Origin: Purpureocillium takamizusanense | Lineage: Eukaryota; Ascomycota; Sordariomycetes; Hypocreales; Ophiocordycipitaceae | DNA length: 64,000 nucleotides | Direction: 5' to 3' | NCBI RefSeq assembly: GCF_022605165.1 | Contig: NC_063069.1 | Span: forward strand, 1-64,000 | Shown here: piece by piece, positions 44,179-55,424 of the stretch | Layout: every line of letters starts with the position of its first letter | How positions within the stretch are numbered: the first letter of the stretch is position 1 | Made by a program: the position numbers and the translations under genes | Notes under the pieces: model-generated | The model's input: the letters and a program-made list of their open reading frames with translations, nothing else | Database searches by the model: none | Told to the model about the DNA's origin: nothing

Positions 44179-44916
44179 ATGTTGCGTCAAGTCTTATGCT
44201 TTCTGGCACTCATGCCACTACTCGTCTGCACTGAGCATCTGGTTCTCATCAAATGGAAAGCCAAGAACCTACCCGCCACTGGACTGCAGGATATCAGCTT
44301 TCCAATTTCTATGCCGAAAGCGCCTCATGAGAAAGCATATTACTTCGAACAGGCTGTCGGCTTTCGCCACGTCGGTAACCCTAACGGGGGAGCAAACTGC
44401 TTATACACGGGCTTGCAACCGCGCCAGGATAAGCATGGACGAAGCATTATTCATGCCGTGTTCTCGAGCTTTTTAAAGGATTCAACTACATCCGATCGTA
44501 ACTGCCATGCGGGTTCGGATGCGAACTCGTATGGGGTAAGCTGCTCAATCGACGTGGCTGCGACGTATGACACTACATACAACTTGCGCATTGCCTTATC
44601 TGGCCCATCTACCTATATCGGCACGCTCATTGACACGAACTCTGAGCAAGAATGGCACATAGGAACAATTGAAACCCATGATGTCAAGGGCATGGAGTCG
44701 AAGTTCTCAGGCTTTGTCGAGAACTTCCAAACTCGGGTAGGGGACTGCTCCAAACACCCCGATACAGCCGTCATTTTTGGTACGCCTACCACGACAACAC
44801 CAGGAGTCACCATTTCACTGGCAAAGCCTTATGCGAATCGAAGCTGCAAAGGGAAACTTCCGTGGACATCGAGGCGCACGGAAAATGACTCATACGAAGT
44901 TATTATTCACGAATGA
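44179..44916 (+). CDS. Secreted protein, DUF3472-like (tentative)
   Basis: Single exon, 245 aa. The N-terminus is a signal peptide (LRQVLCFLALMPLLVCTEH). The body is beta-rich with NCLYTGLQP, a GRSIIHAVFSSF segment, YGVSCSIDVAATYDTTY and EQEWHIGTIE, a layout I associate with DUF3472-type secreted proteins from memory. Cysteines at about six positions could pair. There is no catalytic motif, so the function is unknown. It stands alone in a subtelomeric, secretome-rich stretch, which is a common place for host- or competitor-directed proteins. The start is chosen at the signal peptide. Confidence 0.6.
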   Translation: MLRQVLCFLALMPLLVCTEHLVLIKWKAKNLPATGLQDISFPISMPKAPHEKAYYFEQAVGFRHVGNPNGGANCLYTGLQPRQDKHGRSIIHAVFSSFLKDSTTSDRNCHAGSDANSYGVSCSIDVAATYDTTYNLRIALSGPSTYIGTLIDTNSEQEWHIGTIETHDVKGMESKFSGFVENFQTRVGDCSKHPDTAVIFGTPTTTTPGVTISLAKPYANRSCKGKLPWTSRRTENDSYEVIIHE

Positions 44917-45980
44917 AAGATCACTTACGAGGCAGTCTCGGCTTACTAGAATTATATTTTATGCATTACTGGTCGTATATAACGCAATAAGTTCAAGGAA
45001 GTATATGTGAGAGCATATAGCGAGATGAGGTCTCGGTGATGAAGAGGAAAGGAGAGAAAAGCACAGACAGAGAAGGAGAACAACACTATCATGCAATATA
45101 CTTGAGAGTAGCACTACTTACAGTCACGCGTTTCTCTATTTTACACCTCGACGACCTGCCAAGTCGGGCCTATAGTGCCACATTGTCCCCCACCGGGCCG
45201 CAGCGGCATCAGGCCCAGCAGGCGTCCATAACCGGGCATGGAAACAAACACTGAACTCTTGCACAAAGTCGACACCTGCATAGCGCCTCCCCAAGCTGGC
45301 CCCCACGAATTGGTAATTGAACAGCGACGCGTTGAGGGGGAGCCCAGGGGTCTTGATGGAAGGCCATATCGCCTGAAGATGCTCTGTGGGCTTCTTCTAT
45401 GCGTTGGGGCCCATGCCAACGACACCTACGCTGGGCTGCACCGTTAGGGTCTAGAGCCGGGTGCGATGAAGGCTGCTGGTGCAACGGGGGCCATCCAGAG
45501 GACTTGACCCCGTAACACGATTGTGCCTGCGACACATCTATATAAAGAGACGATACATTCCTCAATCCCGACCGCGATACTGCAGCATATATACCTTAAA
45601 GTGTGTTCGCGCGCTGTCGCGAGGCGCGGCAAAAGGGTGAGTTGATGAGGGACGAACCGAGGTCGGCGGCACGGCCGCGGTATCATCACCTTGTGCGTAC
45701 GAACTACTCGGACTTTATATACGTGTATAGCTGATGAGCCGGTAGGGAACACGCCCGCGAACTTTCCACGATGACCAGGTGACTGAGCTCAGGGTGCGAA
45801 CTGTCCCACTTGACCCTCCGGGTTCCAAGGAACGGGGACAGGATACCCACAGCGGGTATTTGCAAAAGATCGAACATGGCGGTACTGTATGCTACGGCTG
45901 TGCCTGTCAATGACACTCTCGGCCGGCTCGTTCGTCATACCGTTCGTGGGCCTACGCCATCGGTGGTCACGTCAGTTTCA
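44917..45980. other. Intergenic region
   Basis: About 1.1 kb. Only short frames without motifs are seen. Confidence 0.45.
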
Positions 45981-46433
45981 CTGCGAGCCCTACAACCTGC
46001 TGTGATGTCCTCGACCTCAGATGCTATCGAATCCTCTTCACTAGAGCAAATATTGCCGAATTCTCGCCTTGCCGAGTCATCTCAGCATTGTTACTACCCG
46101 TCGCATGGTGAATCCTGTTCTGTGGGGCAGGCTCGTTGAAGTCACAAGCCCTCGTAAGTCTGCTCGTCATCCCAGAACCGCCCGCTCATGTCCATCATAA
46201 CGTCCGCCATGCTCTACGCCACGATTGGGCTTCTAGGGAAGCAGTTTTATGCCCTCGAAGGCATTAACGCGGGCAAAGTCTCTATCGATGTAGACAAGGC
46301 GGGCCTGTACGCAGCGACAGTCGCACTCGTGTCTGCTAAAGGCCTTGGGCGGATACAGAAAGACGGGACTGTGGCCAGACCAGGGAAAGAACTGGACAGG
46401 GGCGTAATCAGCAAGACCTCCATGATTCAGTGA
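45981..46433 (+). pseudogene. Gene fragment, possibly CoA-transferase family III
   Basis: Two protein-like stretches on the + strand in different frames. One has MVNPVLWGRLVEVTSP (46105-46152). The other, 46188-46433, has YATIGLLGKQFYALEGINAG followed by KVSIDVDKAGLYAATVALVS. The second resembles the VTINTDHAQLF-type strand of CAIB/BAIF CoA-transferases, a weak match from memory. No start, no full domain and no usable intron link them, so this is most likely debris of a larger gene. It could also be chance. Confidence 0.25.
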
Positions 46434-46700
46434 AGCTGGGCAATCTACCCCACCAAGAGGGTCCCCAGGTGTGGTATCGGGGTTTGGCAAACTTTTGATC
46501 CCCTCAGGTCCGTCAAGGTCTATGGTTTCGCTGCATGTGTACCACGAGACTCCTCGATAGACGAGGCGTATAGCACCATTAACAAAACATCTTGGAATTT
46601 ATGACGTAGACTCCCAACTGAAATATTCACTAGTACCAGAATAGCCCATGCACCCAGAGTACCGTCGCGCACCCCAACTTCCCACTCGCCTGATCGGCTG
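46434..46700. other. Short intergenic region
   Basis: No feature recognised between the gene fragment and the KP4-like gene. Confidence 0.45.
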
Positions 46701-47171
46701 CTATATGCAGATACCGACACATGCTTCGTCTTTGAAATAGTCTAACTTGAGCCTTTGGCCAGGTGCCCAATGATAACGCCACATCACACCACACTTGTTA
46801 TAGCATCTTTTGTCCCCTCGGAGGCGGTTTTCAAGGACCGATATCGCTTGCCGAACGTCCTGAGACTTGGGTACCAATCTTTTGTCGTCCCTTATGTTTT
46901 CGAAGAAGAGGCAAAATCTACCCGTGCCTGTGCCGACTGTGTAGCATATGAATGGCTTCCCGGACTCGAATTTGGCGTCCATGGGGAGCTTCGTGGCCTT
47001 GTCTCTGAAGAACCTTATCAGGCCATTTCGGTCGTCTTTGATGGTGACTTTTTCGCATTCTTTGCTTAGATTTTCGCAGTTGCTCGCCCATGTCCGGTTA
47101 GCCGGGTCCTGGTACTCGCCCGAGACAAGAGACACGATTATTCCCAGGATGACCGCGAAGAGAGGCCGCAT
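46701..47171 (-). CDS. KP4-killer-toxin-like secreted cysteine-rich protein
   Basis: Single exon, 156 aa. A signal peptide (LFAVILGIIVSLVSGEY) precedes a mature part with eight cysteines, enough for four disulfides. Their arrangement (an NC...EC pair, ICY...FC, a CxxxCG pair, and C..xC at the extreme C-terminus after a KLDYF strand) follows that of KP4-like proteins, which block calcium channels of competing fungi or affect plant roots. I judge by cysteine pattern and strand order only. Sequence looks intact. Related genes in fungi often lie near chromosome ends and appear horizontally mobile. Confidence 0.6.
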   Translation of the reverse strand: MRPLFAVILGIIVSLVSGEYQDPANRTWASNCENLSKECEKVTIKDDRNGLIRFFRDKATKLPMDAKFESGKPFICYTVGTGTGRFCLFFENIRDDKRLVPKSQDVRQAISVLENRLRGDKRCYNKCGVMWRYHWAPGQRLKLDYFKDEACVGICI

Positions 47172-47431
47172 ATCTGCTTTTTTGTGCGAGAAAATGTAAG
47201 CGATGAAATAAAAATTGTTGAATCAGCGTTAGCGAAGAATCTTCTTCCTTTTTTTCCTAAGTGATGATAGAAAGTCGCTGTGCCAGACAAAAAATACAAG
47301 AGCGTAAATGGAGGAGCCCTTTATCTATCGTTTCCTCCTGACTGACTTGGCAATAATAAGCCAACTTCATACACTATTTAAAGCAGCCACACCCTCTAGG
47401 CTAACATGATTATACATCTTCGATAAGATCC
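47172..47431. promoter_or_regulatory. Upstream region of the KP4-like gene
   Basis: AT-leaning leader of the KP4-like gene with a TTTAAATAG-type element on the - strand near 47384-47376. No other feature. Confidence 0.3.
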
Positions 47432-47803
47432 TCATCCTAAACCATGTGCGATTGGTGGCGAGGGCTGGGCGTTTTCTGTTTCGTAAACGCTCGGATGGCG
47501 GCAAGGACAAGTCAAATGCCTAGCCTTACTTATTAATATATTTAGTACTTCAGAGGCGGAAACGCAACTACAGTTCAGCGGACATTTACTTCGAATTTCG
47601 TTCCAAATAATGTACGGCCCCTCCTCCCCCGCCCTGGCTGCCTGCCGCATGCTAAACGCGCGCCGGGGCCGCCATGCGGTATCGGAGCCAACGTGACCAC
47701 GGGTCTTGATTGAATCGTACGGCTTCCCTCGGTGGTCGCATTGGCGTTTGATAGCTGCCGACGGGCGGACGGCAGATACGAGGCAAAACATCACAAGAAA
47801 CAA
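47432..47803 (-). CDS. Possible small secreted cysteine-containing protein
   Basis: A 123-codon frame that begins with a good hydrophobic leader (MFLVMFCLVSAVRPSAA) and later has a cysteine group (KCPLNCSC, then CPC). No family recognised. It may be a small secreted effector-type protein or a chance frame; the Gly/Arg-rich middle argues for caution. Confidence 0.25.
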   Translation of the reverse strand: MFLVMFCLVSAVRPSAAIKRQCDHRGKPYDSIKTRGHVGSDTAWRPRRAFSMRQAARAGEEGPYIIWNEIRSKCPLNCSCVSASEVLNILISKARHLTCPCRHPSVYETENAQPSPPIAHGLG

Positions 47804-47939
47804 AAGAGCAGGGCTGAATCAGATAACTCGCCCCCCCTGATGCTCGTATATCTCATGTCAACGCTCCCGTTTCATCTAAATACAGAAACATGCCGAATAG
47901 CATGCCTACTCAGATTTTAGACTTATTAGGGCTTGCAGA

Positions 47940-48500
47940 TTCAACTCTTGTTGGTGCTGCACGGCCCGTCAGCCGATTGATACCTTGAAAACGGCCAACT
48001 TGAGGCAGGACCCGGGGGAGTTCCGCCAAGTCGAGATGACCGCCCGCAGCCGTTGAGCGTGACCCTTTCAGGCGGTAAACATACCTGCGCTCGCGACCTC
48101 AATATTACGGGCGACAGAAACAAAGCGCGCAGGACCTCATAGACGGTGCAGGCCTCACCATTCAGGCCGTCCGGCTGCGGTCGCTCGAGCGCAAAGGGTT
48201 CGGGCTTTCTCCGATGTCATCGACACGGCCAACGAGCGCGACAAGGGCGTCATCTACGTGGACCTGACTGAACTGCTACGGCCCCCACTGAGAGGCCCGA
48301 CTTCTCGCAGATCGTCGACGCGGCGACGGCGTGGTGGGGTAGGGATCACACAGTCTTACCGCCAATTGTCCGATACAAGGAGAACAAGTCTGCCAGCCCA
48401 TCTTGGAGCCATGGGACCGATGCCGTATTGCGCGAGCGAGAGCGAGACTTGGAGGGCCTAGCATTGCTAGATATATACACAAGGAGCTGTCTATCGCTAG
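47940..48500 (+). pseudogene. Broken gene fragment of unknown family
   Basis: Protein-like stretches follow one another on the + strand with frame changes: TLKTANLRQDPGEFRQVEM, then AQDLIDGAGLTIQAVRLRSL, VIDTANERDKGVIYVDLTE, RPDFSQIVDAATAWW and TVLPPIVRYKENKSAS. Their order looks like one former protein, but frameshifts and stops break it. I do not recognise the family. Confidence 0.35.
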
Positions 48501-48654
48501 CTGGTGGTGAGAAGAGGATCTCGTCTCGCCTCCCGGCCAGTTCAGCGCATGCTTTGATGTCACAAGCATCAGCGGTGCTTTGCATCGTGCCTGGTGTATG
48601 TGTAGTGCAGTGGGCTAGCTGAGGGCCCCTAGCCTTTGCGCCAGCGACCCCCAG

Positions 48655-50442
48655 CTAAATCGGATAGATGAAAAAGGGATTCTCCATGTCGGTCAGGTCC
48701 AGCATCGCGATGCGGACCTCGCTGCGCACCACGACGCCCGCTTCGTCGACGTGTTCGACCTCGCCAAACTCGTGCTTGCGTCGCTCCGCCTCGGTCAGGC
48801 CCGCGGCCCACGCCCTTCGCGCGGCGTTCCTCCTCTTCAAGATGATATGGATCACGAAGAGCACCAACGGCGTGCCGATCCAGCTGACAACAATCTGCGC
48901 AATCCAAGCTCCGTAGTACCGGGGTGCGTCCCGCGGAACCCATAGCTGAGGCGCGACAAGGTTCCCAACGCTGTACCCGAGCATGAACATCATGTTTCGC
49001 GTCAGCTTCTTGGTGTAGCCGGCGGCAGAGGACGTGGTCCACCCCAAGGCGATGCTGTACGTGTTGCCGTTGGCGTGTCCCGCCAAGAGCAGACATGCCA
49101 ACAAGGCAAGCTGGTGGTTCCAGCTGATGGCGACCATGCCGATGCCCCCTGCGATGGACGGAATGCTCCAGACGAAGCTGTGGAGCGCGAGATTTGAGGG
49201 CCACCGGTAGAGGGCAATGGCACCAACGAGATATGTGCCTACGCCGAAGCTGCTTCCCGCGGCGGCCACGAGCGTCGAGCCCAGGCTTGTGATGCCCAGC
49301 GCCTTGGTGATGAGGTTCTGCTGCCCTAACGTGAGATTGTTGGATATCATGGAGGTGAAGGACTGCAGGCAAAATAGCCATGAAACGGGATCACGCAGCG
49401 TCTCGCGAAACTGCGCGACCTTGAATTGCTTCTGCTCGATGGAGCTCTGGCTGGACTCCTGAACACGGCGGATCGTGTGCACCTTTTCGTCGAGAGTGAG
49501 GAACCGGGCGGTGCCGGGGTTGTCGGGGTAGCGGAACCACACCACGACGGACAGCAACACCGAGACGCCACCTGTCACGATCATGATGAGCTTCCAGGGG
49601 AGGACCTCTCTGCTTCGGCTCCATAGCAGCCCGTACGAGATGAAGGCGGCGCACACGGGACCGGCGGCAGCGGTGACCCAAAACAAGGGCTGTAGAAACG
49701 ACTGCTCTCTGCGGTTGAAGAACATGCCAATCGTCATCTCCATGGCCGGCACGACGACGGACTCGCTCGCGCCAAGCACGACGCGCAGCACCGCGAGCCC
49801 CGCGTACCCAGTGGTGGCGCAGTGCAGCAGGACCGTGGCGCCCCATGTAAAGACGAGGCCGGCCACGAACTTGCCCAGCGGGAGCCGCTGCATGGCGTAG
49901 TGGCCGGGCCACTGCGCCGCGAGGTAGCCTATAGTTAGTAAGTACGACGTGTAAGCAGGCGGTTGAACGCAGTGCGGCTTAGAGCGTGAGTCGGCCGGCG
50001 GCTTACCGACGTAAAAGAAAGTGCCCAGGTTGTTATACTCAGCCTTGCTGATGCCCGTTTCTTCAAAGAGGCCCAGGATGGCCGCGTAGCCGAGCGTCGA
50101 CTTGTCCACCTATGCGGCCTTGTAAGCAGGGCGGCGTCGTCATCGTCCTTGTCATCATCCAAATCCCCGTTGCCGCCGCCGCCCACCATCCGCCAAGGGA
50201 GCTCGAAGGGGGTAGCAACGTACAATCAAGACAGAGTTGATAGTCCAGAGCACGCCCAAGACATGCCAGTACGTCTTGCGACGCAGCGCCTTTTCGGCGT
50301 CTGGAGTCAGCGGGCCAACCCGCGCGCCATGCTCCTCCACGATGCGCAGCGTTTCGTCTGCGTATTTTTCGGCAACCACCACCTCATCCCCGCCCGCAGG
50401 AGGCCCTTCGGCGCGTCCAGCGGTCCCTTCTTTGGCAGTCAT
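48655..50442 (-). CDS. MFS transporter, allantoate permease (Dal5-like) family
   Basis: Three exons: 50442..50224, 50109..50007 and 49928..48655 (531 aa), with introns of 114 and 78 nt. The second intron is a multiple of three with no stop and could be mistaken for coding. A cytoplasmic N-tail ends in RRKTYWHVLGVLWTINSVLI. Then come DKSTLGYAAILGL, GYLAAQWPGHYAMQRLPLGK, LRVVLGASESVVVPAM, FNRREQSFLQPLFW, NPGTARFLTLDEK (central loop) and NTYSIALGWTTSSAAGYTKK. This is the anion:cation symporter branch (allantoate, nicotinate, pantothenate and similar organic anions), about 12 membrane helices. The substrate cannot be read from sequence. It marks the inner edge of the accessory region. Confidence 0.9.
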
Positions 50443-51048
50443 GGGACCCGAACGCTATTTGTGAAGGCAAAGGAAGAGGAGGGCAGGGATAGGAATTGGC
50501 AACAGCACGGGGTGTTTGGCTGGGGGAGGCGACGGGCTGGCCGACGGGCTGGTGCCTTTATTCACGCGCGGGCCTGTCAAATTATGACATCAGTAAGCCT
50601 CTGACAAGCCATGTCGAATCCGATGTCGTATTGTTCTGCGACACCAAGTGATTTGTACATAGTCTCGCCCTGCAGCTTCTTGATCGTATCGAGCACCAGT
50701 CCCGCCGAACCGCACCAGGAGCAAAGGCTCCGTCCGCCGCGGATAGTGCGCCGGAGAATCTCAACATCTGTCGGTCGACTGACGCAGGGTTGCAATGCGT
50801 CCGTGTATTGCCGTCGAGCTTTAGTAGCATCATATACATCGTCGTGCGCGCGTAAAACTAGTCGACTTTCGTGTGACTCGGGACATGGCTGGCGCTACGC
50901 ACGGTTGGCGTACGCATCCAAAACGGTCACCGGGCAGGACGGACACGACTGCAGGTCAACGAGTTACGCCGTATCAGTCTGCGTGAACGCAAGGGGCATC
51001 TCCATCGTTCCGCCGCGCGTTTCTCGAGGTCCGAGGTCCGGAAAGCCA
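50443..51048. other. Intergenic region
   Basis: About 600 bp between the transporter start and the 3' end of the next gene. No gene recognised; chance frames only. Confidence 0.5.
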
Positions 51049-51945
51049 TTATATGTCCCAGACGACATCGTTGGCCGGCGCATTTTCGCCCACGAGCGGC
51101 TCTCCCAAGCGGTCGCCGAGCTTGACAATGGTCTGCTCATAGACCCTCGCCGCGTCCATGTGCAGCCTCTCTTCATCAATATCCCACGCTACCGCTTGCC
51201 TGTCCCCCAATTTATCGTCTTCGGTGGCGTTTTCGCTGTCAGACTCGTCGTCGTCGTCCTCCTCCTCCTCCTCCTCCTCCTCCGCGCCCTGGCTCATCAG
51301 CTCGACCATGAGCATGCGTGTCTGCTCCACCAGGCTGCGGCACCGCACCATGTCCGTAACTGTCATGCCCGCGCGCAGACCGTTCTCGAAGCCGGGAAGC
51401 GGCTCGCCGGAGTCAATGTCTTGGCCACCAAGCAGGCTCGCAAAACAATGATCCAGCTTTCCAAGCAGGGCGAATGTGGCGCGGGGCGCGGGCGGAAAGG
51501 ACCTGACGTACTGCGTGAAGTCGCTGGCCAGCTTGAGCAGGAACGGGATCTGGAGACTCGCTGACGAGCGCAGCGTTAGTCGGGTCCCGACAGCGACAGG
51601 TTCTGCCCAGTGCGATCACTACTCACGCGTGCCGGACCGCCACAAGATGTTGACTAGCCCGTCGAGTTCCTTGCATACCTCGCTGGCGCTGGTGAAGCCC
51701 ACGACCGTGTCATTTCCGTCATTACTGCCAAATTTCTTGACGTAGCGCCTGGAGGCATTGAGCAGGCGGTCCTCGACATAGCGACGGACCATGTCCTCCT
51801 TGTTGGAGCCGGGTGCGAGGGCGCGTCCGCGGGGGTGCGGGAGGTTACCAGTCGCTCGCGAGGACGCAGAAGATGGAGCCGGCGAGGGCAGCCCCGTGTG
51901 GTGGAAGAAGCCGCCCGGCTCCGGACTTGTGGCTTGGCCAGCCAT
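51049..51945 (-). CDS. Conserved-looking protein of unknown function with an acidic tract
   Basis: Two exons, 51945..51627 and 51560..51049 (276 aa), with a 66-nt GTGAGT...TCAG intron carrying GACTAACG. After a Ser/Pro-rich N-terminus come helical stretches (MVRRYVEDRLLNASRRYVKK, SASEVCKELDGLVNILW, IPFLLKLASDFTQYVRSF), then GMTVTDMVRCRSLVEQTRML, a run of Glu/Asp residues and a C-terminal helix ending in DVVWDI. The helices read as a folded, conserved protein, but I do not recognise the family. It shares a 684-bp divergent promoter with tom6. Confidence 0.7.
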
Positions 51946-52629
51946 GGGTGGCAGATTATGAAGAGCTTGTGAGGGTGAGACGGGCGAGGTGATCAGTTGA
52001 GTGCCGTCGGCTGGCGCGGCGATTGTCGTGTTGCTGCAGCTGGCGGTTGATTGACTGTTCCGAGGAAGACACGCAATCGGTATTAGAGACTCGGACCGCG
52101 ACTATGTTGTTGGATGCTCTGCGGCTTGCGCTATCATGTTGACGCGATGCATCAACATCATCACCATCCCGTCGGCGCCTTTTGCCGCGTGCATGGCCGT
52201 ACAGTGCCAATAGCGGTTATGTCCCCGCGATCTCGCACTGTCTGAAGGCCCAGCCAAGGGTTGACGCAGAGCAAGGTACGAAAAGCCAGCAACTTTGTCC
52301 GTCGTGTATCATGCGTGCTTTAGACAAGCGATCTGGTACCGAGGAAAGGTATGGTCGGGTTCTATCGGGCGTCGAGCAAGTCGAAGTCGTTGCCTTTGAG
52401 CGGCGTGTGGACTCAGACACGACAGGCAGTAGTGGAGGCCCAACCAAACATCGGCGACAGGAAGTCACATCGACCGCTAACGTCTCCACACATTACGCCG
52501 GTGTCTCCGCGTTAGTGCTCCACGGTCGGAACCTCGAAATTTTTAGCCTCGTTATCATCAACCGGGTCGCCAACCTTCTTCCGTCACCACCAAACCACAC
52601 CAATCCACCCTCACCCACAAACATCCACG
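51946..52629. promoter_or_regulatory. Divergent promoter region upstream of tom6
   Basis: 684 bp between the divergent start codons of the acidic-tract protein and tom6. No other coding sequence is supported. Confidence 0.5.
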
Positions 52630-52949
52630 ATGCCTCCCAAGCGCATGTACGTCGACGGGCCTTCGCGCCGCGCTCCCAAGGGCTTCGTCGCTTCGACCTA
52701 CGAGACTCTCACGTCGTCGGAAAACGCCGCCGTCGTCCGCAGCATTGCCGTCTTCGGGGTACGTCTGTGACCATCATGTCGCTGCCCGAAGTGGTTGACG
52801 TGCGACTCGAACCGTGACTGACGTCTTCCCACAGGCCGCCGTCACCTTCCTCTCCAGCTCTTGGGGCGAGCTACTCCTGCCCCCGTGAGTAGTTCCGGCT
52901 TGTCCGAAGCCACACGACGACCAGCTGACAGACCTTCAACAGCCAGTAA
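52630..52949 (+). CDS. tom6: Mitochondrial outer-membrane translocase small subunit Tom6
   Basis: Three exons: 52630..52758, 52835..52884 and a 7-nt last exon 52943..52949 (61 aa). It begins MPPKRMYVDGPSRRAPKGF, then TYETLTSSENAAVVRSIAVF, the single membrane helix AAVTFLSSSWGELLLPP, and ends in Gln. That is the fungal Tom6 pattern as I know it. The last exon contributes only the end of a Pro codon, CAG and TAA; it is chosen because related proteins end LLPPQ. If it is not used, the frame stops one codon after the second donor, losing the last two residues. Tom6 stabilises the TOM import pore. It is too short and too split to appear as a single open frame. Confidence 0.82.
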
Positions 52950-53416
52950 TTGATCTCTCATCCCATCAACAACAATCGAGATGCGCCATCGCCGGCCTAC
53001 GAGCGAGCGGCTTGTCATGTGTATATTAGCCGAGACGATGTGTACGCTATAGCAGGAGGAGTCGGACGCGCTGAGAGAGCGCTGGGCGACCGGGCTCGAC
53101 TCAGGGAAATATCGGCCCAGGAGCAAGTGTGCCACGGATGGCAATGGCTGGCTGCAATAGACGAATGATATCAATCGCCACCGAAATACCAGCTCCGTGT
53201 GATCGAGTCCTGTCTTGTTAGGCTCGGCAAGACGACTGTTGGGTTTTTGAGGGGGATTGACCCCGCCGCTAGGGACTTGCCTCACGACCCTGCCGTCTCT
53301 CTAACGGAAAGAGCGATGGGTGCAGGACCATGTTCCCCCCAAATCCAAGTTGGATGAGGACACAGATCTGGTCCTTGGCCAACGCAACCCTCCAACCTTG
53401 TGCCATTCCGCCCAAC
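52950..53416. other. Intergenic region
   Basis: About 470 bp downstream of tom6, leading to the next gene. Nothing recognised. Confidence 0.5.
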
Positions 53417-55424
53417 ATGGCCGACGCCCGACCGCGTTTGGGCCACGAATGCATGGCAGGGCGCTGCCCCGACATCGACAGCGCATCCAGCGATCGTACA
53501 AGTAGTCGAGAGCGTCGTCTGTCTCGTCTTATCGCCAAGTACGAGTCCCTTAAAGAACCGGACAGGCTCCGTCAGTCTGTTGGCTACGTGGAATTGCCAG
53601 CAAGTCTCACGGCTCCGACATCTGCCCACGCGGCTGGTGAATCGAATCCATTCGCTTCGGGGGCCCAGTCCGAGTCTACTTGGTCATTCCCGGCGATGAA
53701 GGACACGGTGGTCGACTTTGGGCTGTCGCTACCACGACATGCCGCGTTGGGACAGACTGCCGTTGTCTCCTCGCCCGCCAAAGACGGAGCATCCGGAGTC
53801 GAACGCACGTCCATGGTGGCAGAGCGGCGGAGATTCTTTGAAGCATCGCAGCCTGGAAGCGTCCCATGTGAGGCCGTGGATTGATCATCTGGACTGCCGA
53901 CAGCACAGCTGACTGACGTCGACAGCCAATTTAACGTCTGTCCACCGTCCACCAAAAGACACCAAGGCGGGTTTGCCTGCCACATGCACGCGGCAGACTT
54001 TGCGAACCGTCTCGCCGTCGCCCAGCGCGAGATCGAACTCTACGGTGCTTTATGACACTCCGGCGGCGGCCAGTGTATACAGATTGGCGGAGCGCGATAC
54101 CGCGGCGAGCATGCATTCCTCGCTGCCGGACAGTCTAAGCGTGAGCTCGACAACTGGGCTGATTGACGATGCTTGCTCATCCAGCAGAGGCGCGGCCCCG
54201 GGCTTAGCCTCAAGGCTTCCGGATCAGCCGATGGACCAAGGCGCGGCAGGCAAGGCACTGCGGTGGCCTTCAGGAGCCAGACGCGAGAGGCCTGAGACCC
54301 CGACCCGGTGCTCGGGAAAGGCAGCCGTTGGCACATTGAAGCCCACGCCAAGAGAGTGCAACACTGCGATCGTAAAGACGCCGGCCGGAGACACTGCCCG
54401 CAAACTCCACCATGGTGTATTGGCGGCCACCCCGACGCTGAGGGCCGTCAGGGCCCATTCGCCCACAATTGCGAGCCTGCAGAAGAGATTCCATGCGTCC
54501 ATCCAGTCTACGTCGGCTCCGTCCCCGGGGAAGATCAGACAGGATCCGGCCATGGTGCCACGACAGCTAGTCGGGACAAGAGGTTCATACCGGAGCACTC
54601 CAGACTCTGACGGTGGCCTCTGGGCCGCCAGTGAGCCGCGGGCGCAGGTGCGGGTGCATGAAAAGCGGACGCACCCGCCGCACGACATTGAAACTACGGC
54701 CCAGCAGCCAAAACTACGAGACAGGATCGACCTCTTCGAATCGTTTGGCCTTGGCGCTGAGCTGGGGTCGTCTACCGAAAGATTGCTGGTTCCGGCATCC
54801 ACGACTCACGATACAAAGGGGCTCAAGCGGCCGAGTTCGTCAGACAATCGAGTTGGAGCAGCTTTGAGAAAGTTGTCTGGGACATGGAGACGGGCGCGCC
54901 TAGGAAGCCATGCGGGGAGGATGCCACCTGCATCACAGAAGGATCGAATTGAGCAGCAGTCACCTTCCTTGTCCAGCGACGGGTCGGTGGTGACGTTTCG
55001 GGGCGCTTCCCAGACCAACTTGCTGGATGCCGTGGCGTTCGACTTTGCTGACGACTTGTGCAACCCCACGCCCTGGCTGCCGTCCGCACCGGCATCTAAC
55101 GACCGAATTGAGCCCGCACATCGTGGGTTGTCCGACATGGACGGATCTTTGCACAGCACGAACAGTTATGCACAGCCTCGCCCGGGGAGCGGAAAGCGGC
55201 TTGCCGAGGGTCGCACACACGCAGGGGGGAAAAGGGCCGAGACTTGGACTCAGGTAGCGCAGCAGTCCGGACGGCGCGTGTCGAGCCGACGCTGGATGTC
55301 GCGCAGCAGCGGGACCGGGACCATGGTGGCACGCGTGCAGTGCGCGCTGCAACAGCCGAGGCCAGTGAGGGCCAACGAGGTGAAGCGGCTGGTAAGCCTC
55401 TGCAAGGACAAGGTGACGGGCTAG
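53417..55424 (+). CDS. Large, mostly disordered protein of unknown function
   Basis: Two exons, 53417..53867 and 53926..55424 (649 aa), with a 58-nt GTGAGG...GACAG intron. The N-terminus carries a basic helix (SSRERRLSRLIAKYESLK). The rest is Ser/Pro/Arg-rich with short conserved-looking islands (TIASLQKRFHASIQ, KLRDRIDLFESFGLG, RVGAALRKLSGTWRRARLG) and no named domain. The islands and the long open frame argue that the gene is real. An alternative in-frame start is 53330. The function is unknown; a scaffold or cytoskeletal role is possible but not shown. Confidence 0.6.

Noticed and set aside
50611..51564. 317-codon frame on +
   Set aside because: It is the shadow of the - strand acidic-tract gene, whose intron and helices make better sense.
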